From an uncultured Eggerthellaceae bacterium (GTDB taxonomy: Bacteria > Actinomycetota > Coriobacteriia > Coriobacteriales > Eggerthellaceae): a stretch of DNA of 64,000 nucleotides. This document shows, in pieces, positions 16,886-26,258 of this stretch (position 1 is its first letter; each line of letters begins with the position of its first letter). A program made the translations under genes and the position numbers. The notes beneath the pieces are model-generated. The model saw only the letters and a list, made by a program, of their open reading frames with translations, was not told the DNA's origin and made no database searches. The stretch spans positions 1 to 64,000 of the forward strand of contig CAJTVP010000001.1 in NCBI GenBank assembly GCA_910580205.1, read 5' to 3'.

Positions 16886-19546
16886 ATGAAGAGCCTGACA
16901 CGCCGTGATTTCGTGGGAGCGAGCGCCGGGGCCGCCTGCGCGCTGGGGGCTTCGATGGTCCTTGAAGGCGCTCCGAGCATCGCCCATGCTGAGACCTTCG
17001 ACGATGGGCTGCCGGGGGAGGAGCAGTGGGTCCGCACCACGTGCTCTCCCAACTGCACTGGCGCTTGCGGGATGGTGGCCTGCGTGAAGGATGGCCGGGT
17101 GCGCATGGTCCAGCAAGCAGCCGATTACCCCTATGAGCATTACAACCCGCGAGGGTGCTTGAAGGGGCTTTCCATCAACACGATGCTGGCGGGGCCGGAT
17201 CGCCTGACCGTGCCGCTCATCAAAGGCGAAGACGGCCAGCAGGTTGAGACGGATTGGGACACCGCGTTGGACACGGCGGCGGAGCAGCTGCGCGCCATCG
17301 CGGAGAAATACGGTCCGGATTCCATCGGCGTCATCTACCAGGTGCAAGGCACGGGTCATATCCAGAAAGGCGCTCTGGTTCGCATAGCGAACACCTTCGG
17401 CTGGTCGGTCATCGGCGGCTATGAGCTGAACGGCGACCTTCCTATGTTCTGGCCTGAGACGTTCGGCTGCCAGAGCGAGGAGTTGGAATCCTACTGCTGG
17501 GAAGACTCCAAGCTCACGCTCATCTTCGGCTCCAACATCATGGTCACGCGCATGCCCGATGCCCATTTCCTCACCTACTCCCAAGAAGCAGGCGGCCGGG
17601 TCATCTACTTCGACCCGAATTACTCCGCTTCCGCTGAGCGGGCGGACGAATGGGTGCGCATCGCCCCTGACTCCGATGGCGCGTTCGCCCTCGCCATGGC
17701 GAAGACCATCATCGACGAGGGCCTCTACGACGACCATTTCATGCGCACCTACACCGACGCTCCTTTGCTGGTGAACCTTGAGACGGGCAAGCGCGTTTTG
17801 GCCGCGGACGTTGAGGGCCTGGAGCCCGCATCCGACATCCCGGATTTCCGCACCAGCTTCGTGGCCGTGGAGCAAGGGTCCGGCATGCCGGCATCCGTGA
17901 CGCCCCTGGAGCTGCCCGACAACGACTACGCGCTCACGGGAACCTATGAGCTGACCCTGAAAGATGGCGCGACCATCCAAGCGAAGCCGGGGTTCCAGCT
18001 TCTGATGGAGCGCTTGGCCGACTATTCTCCTGAGGCCGCAGCGCAGATCTGCAACGTTCCTGCAGAAGACATCGTGCGCATCGCTCGGGAAGCCGCTGCC
18101 ACCAAACCCATGCACATCATCTTCGGCGGCGGCACCCAGCAGTGGTACCACGGAGACCTCAAGGGCCGCGCCTGCGCCTTGGTGGCATGCCTCACGGGCA
18201 ACATCGGCCAGCTGGGAGGCGGCATCTCCACCTATGTGGGCCAATACAAGACGCGCTTCAACACGGCCAGCTGGATGGTGCCCGAAGGGGCCATCAAGGC
18301 ATCCTGCCCCTTCCATTACTGGGTGAACGGCCCAACGCCGCAGATGAAGGCGAAGTATCCCAAGGACGGCTTCAAAGCGCTCGTGGTGGGATGGGGCAAC
18401 CCTTTAGAGCAGCATAACGTTGCGAACTGGTTGCGCAACGCCGTGGACACGGGCGAGATAGAATGCCTCATCTGCCTTGAGTTCCAGCGGACGCTCACCG
18501 CCGCCAACGCCACGGTCACGTTCCCTTGCGCCAGCTGGTATGAGAAAACAGAGCTCACCACCACGCCGCTCCATCCCTACGTGCAGCTTCAGCAGCGTAT
18601 CGTGGACCCGCCGGGGGATGCCAGAGAAGAGATATGGATATTCACGGAGCTGGCGAATCGGATCGATCCTTCGAAAGAGGCGCTCTGGCCCCGGTTCGCG
18701 CCGGAGGATTCAGAGAAGCGCGCCGATGAGGTGCTGGCGCTTCTGCTCGAAAAGGGCGGCCCCACCATCGATCACTTGACGCCGGAGGAGCTTCGCCAGG
18801 GTCCGGGGAAGCTCGCCCACAGCAATCCCGGAGAGAAGCGGATACCGTTTTGGGAGCAGATCCATGAGCGCGTGCCGTTCCCCACGGTTTCTCGCCCCAA
18901 TCCCTTGGACGTGACCTCCAAATTCGTGCGTTCGGGGCGCATCGAGTTCTACCGGGATGAGGACATCTTCCTTGAGCTGGATGAGCAGCTGCCCTGCTAC
19001 AAGCCTCCCTTCGAGGACACGGAGTACAAAGATGATCCGGATGCGCGCGAGCTCTACCCCCTTGGCTACACCACGCGCAACAGCGCCTTCCGGGTCCATG
19101 CCACCTATGTGAACAACCCGTTCATGTTGGAGCTGCAAGATAACACGCCGAAAGTGTGGCTGAATCCGGAGACGGCGAAGGCGCGCGGCTTGAAGACGGG
19201 AGATTGGGTGGAGGTGTACAACAGCCGCGGGACCGTGCAAGGCCAGCTCATCGAAGACCCCGGCGTGTATCCCACCCAGTGCATCTTCGATCAAGGCTGG
19301 TGGTCTGCCTACGACAACAAAACCAGCTACAACTCGCTCATCTGGCCGTGGATCAATCCCACCAACGAGGTGTATTACCTGGTCAGCGTTTGGTCGCCGA
19401 ACATGGCTTGGAATGAGACCGCCTGCAACGTGCGCCTCTGCGATGGGGGCGCCCCTCAGATCGTGAAGGATGCGGGCAAGAGCGTCCTCGCCGGAAACGC
19501 TCCTGCGGGGTCAGGGATCGAATATCCGAAGGGGGTTGAATCATGA
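16886..19546 (+). CDS. Tat-exported molybdopterin oxidoreductase, NarG-like catalytic subunit of unknown substrate
   Basis: 886 residues. A Tat signal (SLTRRDFVG, then a hydrophobic run to AHAE) directs folded export. An Fe-S motif C53-x3-C57-x3-C61...C91 would hold the FS0 cluster; nitrate reductase NarG has His at the first place. The segment NGDLPMFWPETFG aligns with the CDLPPSSPQTWG region of NarG, so Asp184 is the likely molybdenum ligand, and PDAHF and YTDAPLLV are also shared. This places it in the Asp-ligand (type II) branch of the DMSO reductase family. The C-terminal domain (TAKARGLKTGDWVEVYN) covers the bis-MGD. ATG 16886 is chosen for the Tat signal and GGAGAGAGGGG upstream. Reductase or dehydrogenase substrate is not deducible. 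Confidence 0.85.
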   Translation: MKSLTRRDFVGASAGAACALGASMVLEGAPSIAHAETFDDGLPGEEQWVRTTCSPNCTGACGMVACVKDGRVRMVQQAADYPYEHYNPRGCLKGLSINTMLAGPDRLTVPLIKGEDGQQVETDWDTALDTAAEQLRAIAEKYGPDSIGVIYQVQGTGHIQKGALVRIANTFGWSVIGGYELNGDLPMFWPETFGCQSEELESYCWEDSKLTLIFGSNIMVTRMPDAHFLTYSQEAGGRVIYFDPNYSASAERADEWVRIAPDSDGAFALAMAKTIIDEGLYDDHFMRTYTDAPLLVNLETGKRVLAADVEGLEPASDIPDFRTSFVAVEQGSGMPASVTPLELPDNDYALTGTYELTLKDGATIQAKPGFQLLMERLADYSPEAAAQICNVPAEDIVRIAREAAATKPMHIIFGGGTQQWYHGDLKGRACALVACLTGNIGQLGGGISTYVGQYKTRFNTASWMVPEGAIKASCPFHYWVNGPTPQMKAKYPKDGFKALVVGWGNPLEQHNVANWLRNAVDTGEIECLICLEFQRTLTAANATVTFPCASWYEKTELTTTPLHPYVQLQQRIVDPPGDAREEIWIFTELANRIDPSKEALWPRFAPEDSEKRADEVLALLLEKGGPTIDHLTPEELRQGPGKLAHSNPGEKRIPFWEQIHERVPFPTVSRPNPLDVTSKFVRSGRIEFYRDEDIFLELDEQLPCYKPPFEDTEYKDDPDARELYPLGYTTRNSAFRVHATYVNNPFMLELQDNTPKVWLNPETAKARGLKTGDWVEVYNSRGTVQGQLIEDPGVYPTQCIFDQGWWSAYDNKTSYNSLIWPWINPTNEVYYLVSVWSPNMAWNETACNVRLCDGGAPQIVKDAGKSVLAGNAPAGSGIEYPKGVES

Positions 19547-20262
19547 GATACGCCATGGCCATAGATCTGGGCCGTTGCATCGGATGCCGCACCTGTGCGG
19601 TGGTTTGCAAGGATTTCAACGCTCAACCCCAAGGGATCTGGTGGAACCGCGTGTTCACCAGCGGCACGCCGGAATACGATGTGGCCGTGAAGGTGAACGA
19701 CCAGCTCCGCATGGAGTTCGTGCCCATCAGCTGCCAGCACTGCACCGACGCTCCGTGCGAGGTGGTCTGCCCTACCCAGGCCACCTACATCAATGAAGAT
19801 ACGGGCACGGTCCTGGTGGATTACGATCGCTGCATCGGGTGCCGGATGTGCGCCAGCGCGTGCCCCTACGGCGTTCGCCAGTTCAATTGGGGCAAACCGG
19901 CGAGGATGGTGGGCCTTGACGGGGCCGCTCTCGAATATGGCTACCCGGAGCCCTATCGCGATGGGGACCATCTGGTCTACGCGCCCGAGCGCCCCGAGGG
20001 CGTCATGGAGAAGTGCACGTTCTGCGCCCAGAGCACCTCTCAGGGCAAAGAGCCCGCTTGCTGCCGGGCGTGCCCGGGCAATGCGCGCATCTTCGGGGAT
20101 ATGGACGATCCCGAATCGAAGATCAGGGTGTATCTGGATGGCAAAGAGACATTCACGCTGGGAGATGAGTATCACACCAAACCGAACGTCTACTATCTGG
20201 CCGCCCATGGGGTCTCTCAGGTGGATCAAGTGCAAGCATCCTTGGAAGGAGGGCAGCGATGA
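19543..20262 (+). CDS. Four-cluster [4Fe-4S] electron-transfer subunit (DmsB/NrfC/PsrB type)
   Basis: 239 residues that begin by overlapping the catalytic gene by 4 bases. Four cysteine groups are visible: CIGCRTCAVVC, CQHCTDAPCEVVCP, CIGCRMCASACPYG and CTFCAQSTSQGK...CCRACP. This is the arrangement of the four-cluster ferredoxin-like subunit that carries electrons between the molybdenum subunit and the membrane anchor. No signal peptide is seen; it would be co-exported with the Tat substrate. Confidence 0.92.
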   Translation: MRYAMAIDLGRCIGCRTCAVVCKDFNAQPQGIWWNRVFTSGTPEYDVAVKVNDQLRMEFVPISCQHCTDAPCEVVCPTQATYINEDTGTVLVDYDRCIGCRMCASACPYGVRQFNWGKPARMVGLDGAALEYGYPEPYRDGDHLVYAPERPEGVMEKCTFCAQSTSQGKEPACCRACPGNARIFGDMDDPESKIRVYLDGKETFTLGDEYHTKPNVYYLAAHGVSQVDQVQASLEGGQR

Positions 20263-21410
20263 TGGAGAAAAACGCGCGCAAGTTCTGGATCATCGGGTGC
20301 GCCCTGTTGGCCGCAGGCCTTCTGGGTTGGGTCTGGCAGCTCGCTGGCGGCCTGTTGGCTGGATCGGGCATGACGGACATATTCCTCTGGGGGCTCATGA
20401 TCGCTCTGTTCGCCTTCATGGTGGGGTTCGGCGCGGGCTCTCAGATCGTGGCGAGCGCTATCTTTCTGACCGGGCGCGAGGACCTCAAGCCTCTGGCGAA
20501 AACAGCCGCGGCGGTGGGATTGGCCTGCGTGGCCGCCGCAGGCGTGGCCATTCTGGCTGACCTTGGCGCTTTGCGCAACATCCTGTTCATGATGACGGGG
20601 CTCAACCTCCGCTCTCCTCTGGCGTGGGACATGATCGCGCTCACCGCTTTCGTCGCAGCCTCAGTGGTCCAGCTCGTCATGATCGCGCGGGGGAGCGCCC
20701 ACGTGAAGCTGTGGGCGGCTCTGGCCGGGGCATTGGCGGTGATCCTCCAGATCGTCGAAGGGCTCCTGTTCTCGCTGCAAACGGCCCATGCTTGGTGGGC
20801 GACGCCTCTCATGCCCGTGGATTTCCTGGCCGTGGCCGTGGTCAGCGGCAGCGCGCTCGCTTTGCTCATCGCTCTGGCGAAAAGCTCCCCTGCGACCGGG
20901 GTCGCTTGGTTGAGCCGTCTGTGCGCGGGAGCCATCGCCGTGCACCTGATCTTGGCCTTGGGGGATCTGGGGCTCGTGGCTTTGGAGGGGACGCCGGAAT
21001 CCAGCGGCGTTCTGGCGGCCATCGGCGCGCAGCTGCCGCTCTACCTGTGCGAGCTTTTGCTGCCAGCTGCGGGCATGATCATGCTCTTCATCACGGCGAG
21101 GTCGTCGAAAGCCGCTCCTAAAGCCGTTGCAGCCATCTTGGTGATCATCGGCATCTTCGCCCATCGCCTGATGTTGCTCTATCCCGCCTACAACGCCCCT
21201 TCGCTGTATCTGACGCTGTCGGGCACGGATGCCGTGACAGGGCCCTATCCCATCTCCACGGGCAGATACCTGGATTGGGACACCACGTTCGCCTTGGGGA
21301 CCGCCTATCTGCCCGCGCCGGCGGAGTGGCTGGCGGCGCTGTTGCCTTTGGGCGTGGCCATCGTGGGCACGGGCGTCATCCTCTGGGGGATGAAGAAGCT
21401 GCAACGCTGA
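20259..21410 (+). CDS. NrfD-family membrane anchor (quinol/quinone-interacting subunit)
   Basis: 383 residues with about ten hydrophobic helices and no heme-ligand pattern, beginning KNARKFWIIGCALLAAG and including LRSPLAWDMIALTAF. NrfD/PsrC proteins bind quinone and connect it to the Fe-S subunit. The start overlaps the preceding gene by 4 bases with GGAGG upstream, so the three genes form one operon. A NarG-like catalytic subunit with an NrfD anchor, instead of a NarI-type cytochrome b, is an unusual mix. No dedicated chaperone (NarJ/DmsD/TorD) is encoded next to it. Confidence 0.85.
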   Translation: MMEKNARKFWIIGCALLAAGLLGWVWQLAGGLLAGSGMTDIFLWGLMIALFAFMVGFGAGSQIVASAIFLTGREDLKPLAKTAAAVGLACVAAAGVAILADLGALRNILFMMTGLNLRSPLAWDMIALTAFVAASVVQLVMIARGSAHVKLWAALAGALAVILQIVEGLLFSLQTAHAWWATPLMPVDFLAVAVVSGSALALLIALAKSSPATGVAWLSRLCAGAIAVHLILALGDLGLVALEGTPESSGVLAAIGAQLPLYLCELLLPAAGMIMLFITARSSKAAPKAVAAILVIIGIFAHRLMLLYPAYNAPSLYLTLSGTDAVTGPYPISTGRYLDWDTTFALGTAYLPAPAEWLAALLPLGVAIVGTGVILWGMKKLQR

Positions 21411-21481
21411 GGGACGGCGCGAGCCTGTTAGAATGTCTGCGGAAATGAAACCCGCCGGCCTCAGTCCCCAAGGAGATGCCC

Positions 21482-22894
21482 ATGGCTCAGACCGTATCTG
21501 ACAACGTCTATTTCATCGGCATCGGCGGGGTGGGCATGAGCGGCATCGCGCGCGTGGCCCACGACCAGGGCCTCCACGTGGAAGGGTCGGACCTCAAGGC
21601 CAGCCGTTTCACCGCGCCGCTCGTGGAAGCGGGCATCCCCGTCCACATCGGCCATGAGGCGTCGAACATCCCGGATACGGACCCCACGGTGGTCATCTCC
21701 ACGGCCATCCTGGAGGACAATCCGGAGCTCGTGGAAGCCAAAGAGCGCGGCCTCACGATCGTGCGCCGCGCGGAGATGCTGGCCCATCTGGGCCGCGATC
21801 TGGACACCATCGCGGTGGCGGGCACCCATGGCAAGACCACCACGTCTTCCATGCTGGCCTCCGTGTTCGACCAGATCGGGCTTTCTCCCACGTTCCTCAT
21901 CGGCGGCATGGTGCGCGCCTACGGCACGAACGCCCATTCAGGGGAGGGCCATTACTACGTGGTGGAGGCCGACGAATCCGACAAATCCTTCACGCATCTC
22001 TCTCCCTCTGCGGTCATCGTCACCAACATCGAACCGGATCACCTTGATCATTACGAGGACATCCATGAGATCTATGACCAGTTCGGCCAATTCATCTCCC
22101 TGGTGCCTGAAGGAGGCCCGGTGGTGGTGTGGGCCGGAGACGAGAAGCTGGTCCAAGTGGCTCGCGAGAACGCTGCGAACGTCATCACCTATGGCCTTGA
22201 AGCGGATGCGGATGCGCGCGTGCTGGAGGTGCATAAGGAAGGCTTGGCCTCCCATTTCACGCTCCAGCTCCCCGACGGTCGGCATGTGTCCAGCACCATC
22301 AAGCAGAACCCTGGCATCCACAACGTGCTGAACGGGGCGGCCACCTTGGTCATGGCGGATGTCTTGGGCGAAGACGTGGATGCTGCCGCTCGCGCGCTCG
22401 CCCAGTTCGCCGGTGTGCGCCGACGCTTCGATCTGGTGGGGCGCCAGGCGGAGGTGGATGTGGTGGATGACTACGCCCATCATCCCACGGAGATCGCGGC
22501 CACCATCAAGGCCGCGCGCGAGCTTGACTACGACAAGATCCATGTGGTCTTCCAGCCCCATCGGTACTCCCGCGCGAAGCTGTTCGCAGATGTGCTCCAT
22601 GACGAATTCGGCCGCGCCTTCGACGATGCGGACACCGTCACGTTCATGGATGTGTACCCAGCTGGCGAAACGCCGGTTCCGGGCGTGACGGGCAAGACGT
22701 TCTTGAACGTGGTGCTGGACCATGCGGGCCATCCGGACGCCCACTACGTGCCGCGCCGCTTGAACGTGCCGCGCGCCGTGGCCGATCTGGCAGGACCGGG
22801 GGATCTGGTGCTCACGCTGGGCGCGGGGGATGTGACGGAGATCGGCCAGCTGGTGTTGGATGAGCTGGCTCGCCGCGCGCAGGACGAGGGCTGA
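21482..22894 (+). CDS. murC: UDP-N-acetylmuramate:L-alanine ligase MurC
   Basis: 470 residues; adds L-Ala to UDP-MurNAc. Motifs: FIGIGGVGMSGIARV, VAGTHGKTTTSSM, EADESDKSF, NIEPDHLDHY and DDYAHHPTEI. ATG 21482 is preferred to ATG 21476 because AAGGAG lies 6 bases before it. The 71-base gap after the NrfD gene contains TAGAAT (21429-21434), a possible -10 without a clear -35, so the second half of the dcw cluster may have its own promoter. Confidence 0.95.
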   Translation: MAQTVSDNVYFIGIGGVGMSGIARVAHDQGLHVEGSDLKASRFTAPLVEAGIPVHIGHEASNIPDTDPTVVISTAILEDNPELVEAKERGLTIVRRAEMLAHLGRDLDTIAVAGTHGKTTTSSMLASVFDQIGLSPTFLIGGMVRAYGTNAHSGEGHYYVVEADESDKSFTHLSPSAVIVTNIEPDHLDHYEDIHEIYDQFGQFISLVPEGGPVVVWAGDEKLVQVARENAANVITYGLEADADARVLEVHKEGLASHFTLQLPDGRHVSSTIKQNPGIHNVLNGAATLVMADVLGEDVDAAARALAQFAGVRRRFDLVGRQAEVDVVDDYAHHPTEIAATIKAARELDYDKIHVVFQPHRYSRAKLFADVLHDEFGRAFDDADTVTFMDVYPAGETPVPGVTGKTFLNVVLDHAGHPDAHYVPRRLNVPRAVADLAGPGDLVLTLGAGDVTEIGQLVLDELARRAQDEG

Positions 22895-22895
22895 C

Positions 22896-23843
22896 GTGCA
22901 GCATCGCCCATCGTCCGCTTCCGCCCCCAAGCACGCGGATCCTTTGCAGCGTCTGTTGCTTTCGGATGCCTTCGACGGTGAAGCCTGCATCAAAGAGCCC
23001 ATGGCGCGCCACACGTCCTACCGCATCGGCGGTCCGGCTGATTACTACGTGCGCGCTGATTCCCCGTCCTCCGTGCGCGACATCGTGACGACCTGCGCAG
23101 AGGAGGACGTCCCTTGGGTCATCGTGGGCCGCGGCACCAATCTGCTCGTCTCTGATGAGGGCTTCCGCGGCGTGATCCTCACGCTCGGACGCGATTTCAA
23201 GCGCATGGCTTGTGATTGGGGAGAAGGCCGCATCACGGCAGGGGCGGCGGTCATGCTCTCGGCGCTGGTCCAAGAGGCCATGCGGCAGGAGCTCACGGGA
23301 TTGGAGTTCGCCGTGGGAACGCCGGGCAGCGTCGGCGGCGCGGTCCGCATGAACGCCGGCTCGCGGGATGAGTGGATGGGGTCGGTCATCTCGAGCATCG
23401 TCACCATCAGCGCTCGCCGCGGCATCGAGCGCATCCCCGCGGCGGATATCGCCTGGGGCTACCGCACCACGGACATCCCCTCAGACGCGATCATCGCCGA
23501 ATGCGAGGTTTCCATGAAGGCGTCCGATCCGTTCTTCATCCGTGGCAGAATGGAGGCGAACCTTGCGCGGCGCAAGAAGAGCCAGCCGTTGGGGCTGCCC
23601 AGCTGCGGCAGCGTGTTCAAGAACCCGGAAGGCGCATCCGCAGCCAAGATGATCCAGGAGGCGGGCCTCAAGGGGACGCGCATCGGCGGCGCTCAGGTCT
23701 CGGACGTGCATGGGAACTTCATCGTGAACACGGGTGGCGCGCGGGCGGAGGATGTGCGCGCGCTCATGGAACTGGTCAGATCAGAGGTGCAGAGAGCCTA
23801 TGGCATCACGCTCCAACCGGAAGTCCGGCTCCTCGGCTTCTAG
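22896..23843 (+). CDS. murB: UDP-N-acetylenolpyruvoylglucosamine reductase MurB
   Basis: 315 residues, FAD-dependent reductase that makes UDP-MurNAc. The FAD-binding stretch is VIVGRGTNLLVSD, followed by LEFAVGTPGSVGGAV and AWGYRTTDI. SCGSVFKNP contains the catalytic serine of the active site, and FIVNTGGA and RAYGITLQPEVRLLG end the protein. GTG 22896 starts one base after the murC stop. Confidence 0.94.
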   Translation: MQHRPSSASAPKHADPLQRLLLSDAFDGEACIKEPMARHTSYRIGGPADYYVRADSPSSVRDIVTTCAEEDVPWVIVGRGTNLLVSDEGFRGVILTLGRDFKRMACDWGEGRITAGAAVMLSALVQEAMRQELTGLEFAVGTPGSVGGAVRMNAGSRDEWMGSVISSIVTISARRGIERIPAADIAWGYRTTDIPSDAIIAECEVSMKASDPFFIRGRMEANLARRKKSQPLGLPSCGSVFKNPEGASAAKMIQEAGLKGTRIGGAQVSDVHGNFIVNTGGARAEDVRALMELVRSEVQRAYGITLQPEVRLLGF

Positions 23844-24924
23844 CAGACGGCGGCCCGCGGGACGCATGCCGTCTTCGCACGTGCCCTCATCTGCCTCCGC
23901 CCCCGTCTCCGGGAACCCGCGAAACCGCCGCTCCGGCGCCAAGCGCCCGCTCAAAGACGCCCCTTCGCATCAGCGAGCGGCGGCCAAGCGGTTCGAGCCT
24001 GCAAAGCCATCGAAGGCGAGGTCCGCAAGAGCGCCGAGACCAGCGAAGGCGCGCGCGGCATCGTCCAAGACCACATCGCGCACCGTCGGGGAGATCAACC
24101 GCAGCGTCCGGTCCCATGATCGCGTGACGGCGGCGGCTCGCGTGGCGCGCGCCAGCCGCGTTCCGCTCATCGTGCTGGGGGTGGCCGTGGCCGTCATCTT
24201 GGCCGCCGTCATCACCCTCGCCGCCATGGCGAACACCGGCGCGTTCCGCATTCAGCATGTGGAGATCGACGGCGCGGAGCACCTGACCGACGAAGAGGTG
24301 TCCGCCCTGGTCTCCGTGCCTGAGGGCGCCACCCTTTTGAACGTGGATGCGGACGGGATCAGATCCAGCCTGATCCGGGATTCGTGGGTGGAGGACGTGA
24401 CGGTGAACCGGGTGTTCCCGGACACGCTCAAGATAGACGTGACCGAACGCGAGCTGGGCGCCATCGCCGAGGTGCCCCTGGGCGCATCGCAGACCATCCA
24501 GAAATGGGCGCTGGCTGACGACGGCATGTGGCTCATGGCCATCCCGGAGAAGTCTTCAGAGGTGGGGCAGAAGATATCGCCCAAGATCTACGATGACGCG
24601 GATCAGGCGCTCCATATCAAGGGCGTGGCCTATGGCGTTGATCCCAAGATTGGGGCGTATTGCACCGACGATCCCATTTTGAATGCGCTTTCCATCATCA
24701 ACGGCCTCACCACGGATCTGGCGGATGAGATGAAGTCGGTGACGGCCACGGATGAGGAGTCCACGCTCCTCACGCTGAACAACAACATAGAGATCGCGTT
24801 CGGCTCTGCGGACAACATCCGCGAAAAGGAGCGCATCTGCAATCAGATCATCGAGGAGAATCCCGGCGTCGTCTACATCAACGTGCGCGTGCCCGATCGC
24901 CCAACGTGGCGCGCTGTTTCTTGA
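23800..24924 (+). CDS. ftsQ: Cell division protein FtsQ (DivIB)
   Basis: About 374 residues: a long basic cytoplasmic tail of roughly 125 residues rich in Ser, Arg and Lys; one membrane helix (PLIVLGVAVAVILAAVITLA); a POTRA domain starting FRIQHVEIDGAEHLTDEEV; and the FtsQ domain (DSWVEDVTVNRVFPDTLKI). FtsQ scaffolds FtsL and FtsB and so regulates FtsW-FtsI. ATG 23800 overlaps murB by 44 bases and has a purine-rich upstream stretch; ATG 23866, after the murB stop, is the alternative. Confidence 0.88.
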   Translation: MASRSNRKSGSSASSRRRPAGRMPSSHVPSSASAPVSGNPRNRRSGAKRPLKDAPSHQRAAAKRFEPAKPSKARSARAPRPAKARAASSKTTSRTVGEINRSVRSHDRVTAAARVARASRVPLIVLGVAVAVILAAVITLAAMANTGAFRIQHVEIDGAEHLTDEEVSALVSVPEGATLLNVDADGIRSSLIRDSWVEDVTVNRVFPDTLKIDVTERELGAIAEVPLGASQTIQKWALADDGMWLMAIPEKSSEVGQKISPKIYDDADQALHIKGVAYGVDPKIGAYCTDDPILNALSIINGLTTDLADEMKSVTATDEESTLLTLNNNIEIAFGSADNIREKERICNQIIEENPGVVYINVRVPDRPTWRAVS

Positions 24925-24993
24925 GCGCGCCGCCGTCCGGAAACGCCGCTGCTCTTGAAGTTGGACGCCGCCACAAAACATCCGCACATTCGT

Positions 24994-25021
24994 TTGCAAC
25001 CTCAACCCCATCGTGTACAAT
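24994..25021 (+). promoter_or_regulatory. Predicted ftsZ promoter
   Basis: TTGCAA (24994-24999) and TACAAT (25016-25021) are spaced by 16 bases in the 182-base gap between ftsQ and ftsZ. This would allow ftsZ and the genes after it to be expressed independently of the wall-synthesis genes. Confidence 0.6.
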
Positions 25022-25106
25022 TATCATCCAAATGCGCGGATGCGTTCCAACAGTCTGCGCCCAAGCGAGCACGAAGATGAAACGCAGCAGCACTGGAGGA
25101 GCTATA

Positions 25107-26240
25107 ATGCCGAATTTCTCAGGAAACCATCTGGCAGTCATCAAGGTCGTTGGAGTCGGCGGCGCGGGCACCAACGCCGTCAATCGCATGGTGGAAACGG
25201 GCGTTCGAGGCGTTGAGTTCATCGCCGTGAACACGGACTACCAAGCGCTCGCTTTGTCGGGCGCTGACAAGACCATCCACATCGGCGATGAGCTGACCAA
25301 GGGTCTGGGCGCCGGCGCCAATCCGGAAGTGGGCTGCCAGGCCGCCGAAGAGAGCCGTGCGGAGATCCGCGAAGCTCTGGCCGAGGCGGACATGGTGTTC
25401 GTCACCGCAGGCGAAGGCGGCGGCACGGGCACGGGCGCTGCTCCCATCGTCGCTGAGATCGCTCGCGATGAGATCGGCGCGCTCACGGTGGGCATCGTCA
25501 CCAAGCCCTTCGGCTTCGAAGGCCGCGTGCGCTGCAATCAGGCCGAACAGGGCGTTGAGCTGCTTTCCGGCAAGGTGGACACGCTCATCGTCATCCCGAA
25601 CGACCGCCTCCTTGAGATAGTCGAGAAGAAGACATCCATGATGGATGCGTTCCGCATCGCGGACGACACGCTGCGCCAGGGCATCCAGGGCGTCACGGAC
25701 CTCATCACCGTTCCCGGCCTCATCAACCTTGACTTCGCGGACATCCGCACGGTCATGAAGGATGCGGGCACGGCCATGATGGGCATCGGCCTGGCTTCCG
25801 GTGAGAACCGCGCGCTTGAGGCGGCGCAGCAAGCCACCAACTCCAACCTGTTGGAAACCTCCATCCAGGGCGCGTCCCGCGTGCTCTTCTCCATCGCCGG
25901 CGGCCCGGACCTCACGCTCACGGAAGTGTCGGATGCCGCGCGCACCATCGAGCTTTGCGCTGACGAGAACGCGAACATCATCTATGGCCAGATCATCGAT
26001 GAGAGCATGAAGGACGCGGTGCGCATCACGGTCATCGCCACGGGCTTCAGCAACCAGCCTTCGCAATCCTCCATGACATTCGGCAGCCGCATCCCACAGC
26101 AAGAGACGTTCTCGGCCACGGAGACCTATGCCGTCTCCACCGCCCCCGCTCCCATGCAGGCCGCGCCCACCACGTTCTCCGCGCAGCAGACCAGTTACGC
26201 GGATGAGGATTACATCCCTGACTTCTTGAAGCGCCAATAG
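25107..26240 (+). CDS. ftsZ: Cell division GTPase FtsZ
   Basis: 377 residues. FtsZ polymerises with GTP into the Z ring. The nucleotide-binding segments GVGGAGTNAVNRM and the tubulin signature GEGGGTGTGAAP are intact, as is the T7-loop region (NLDFADIRTVM). A Gln/Ser/Thr-rich linker leads to the C-terminal peptide DEDYIPDFLKRQ, which binds partners such as SepF. ATG 25107 follows TGGAGGAGC. No ftsA is present in the window; SepF, encoded downstream, probably tethers FtsZ to the membrane. Confidence 0.98.
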   Translation: MPNFSGNHLAVIKVVGVGGAGTNAVNRMVETGVRGVEFIAVNTDYQALALSGADKTIHIGDELTKGLGAGANPEVGCQAAEESRAEIREALAEADMVFVTAGEGGGTGTGAAPIVAEIARDEIGALTVGIVTKPFGFEGRVRCNQAEQGVELLSGKVDTLIVIPNDRLLEIVEKKTSMMDAFRIADDTLRQGIQGVTDLITVPGLINLDFADIRTVMKDAGTAMMGIGLASGENRALEAAQQATNSNLLETSIQGASRVLFSIAGGPDLTLTEVSDAARTIELCADENANIIYGQIIDESMKDAVRITVIATGFSNQPSQSSMTFGSRIPQQETFSATETYAVSTAPAPMQAAPTTFSAQQTSYADEDYIPDFLKRQ

Positions 26241-26258
26241 GGGAAGAAGGCAAGCTCC

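Noticed and set aside
24906..25106. Extended FtsZ start at 24906
   Set aside because: The frame is open but the sequence is the end of ftsQ and the promoter region; ATG 25107 has TGGAGGAGC and gives the normal FtsZ N-terminus.
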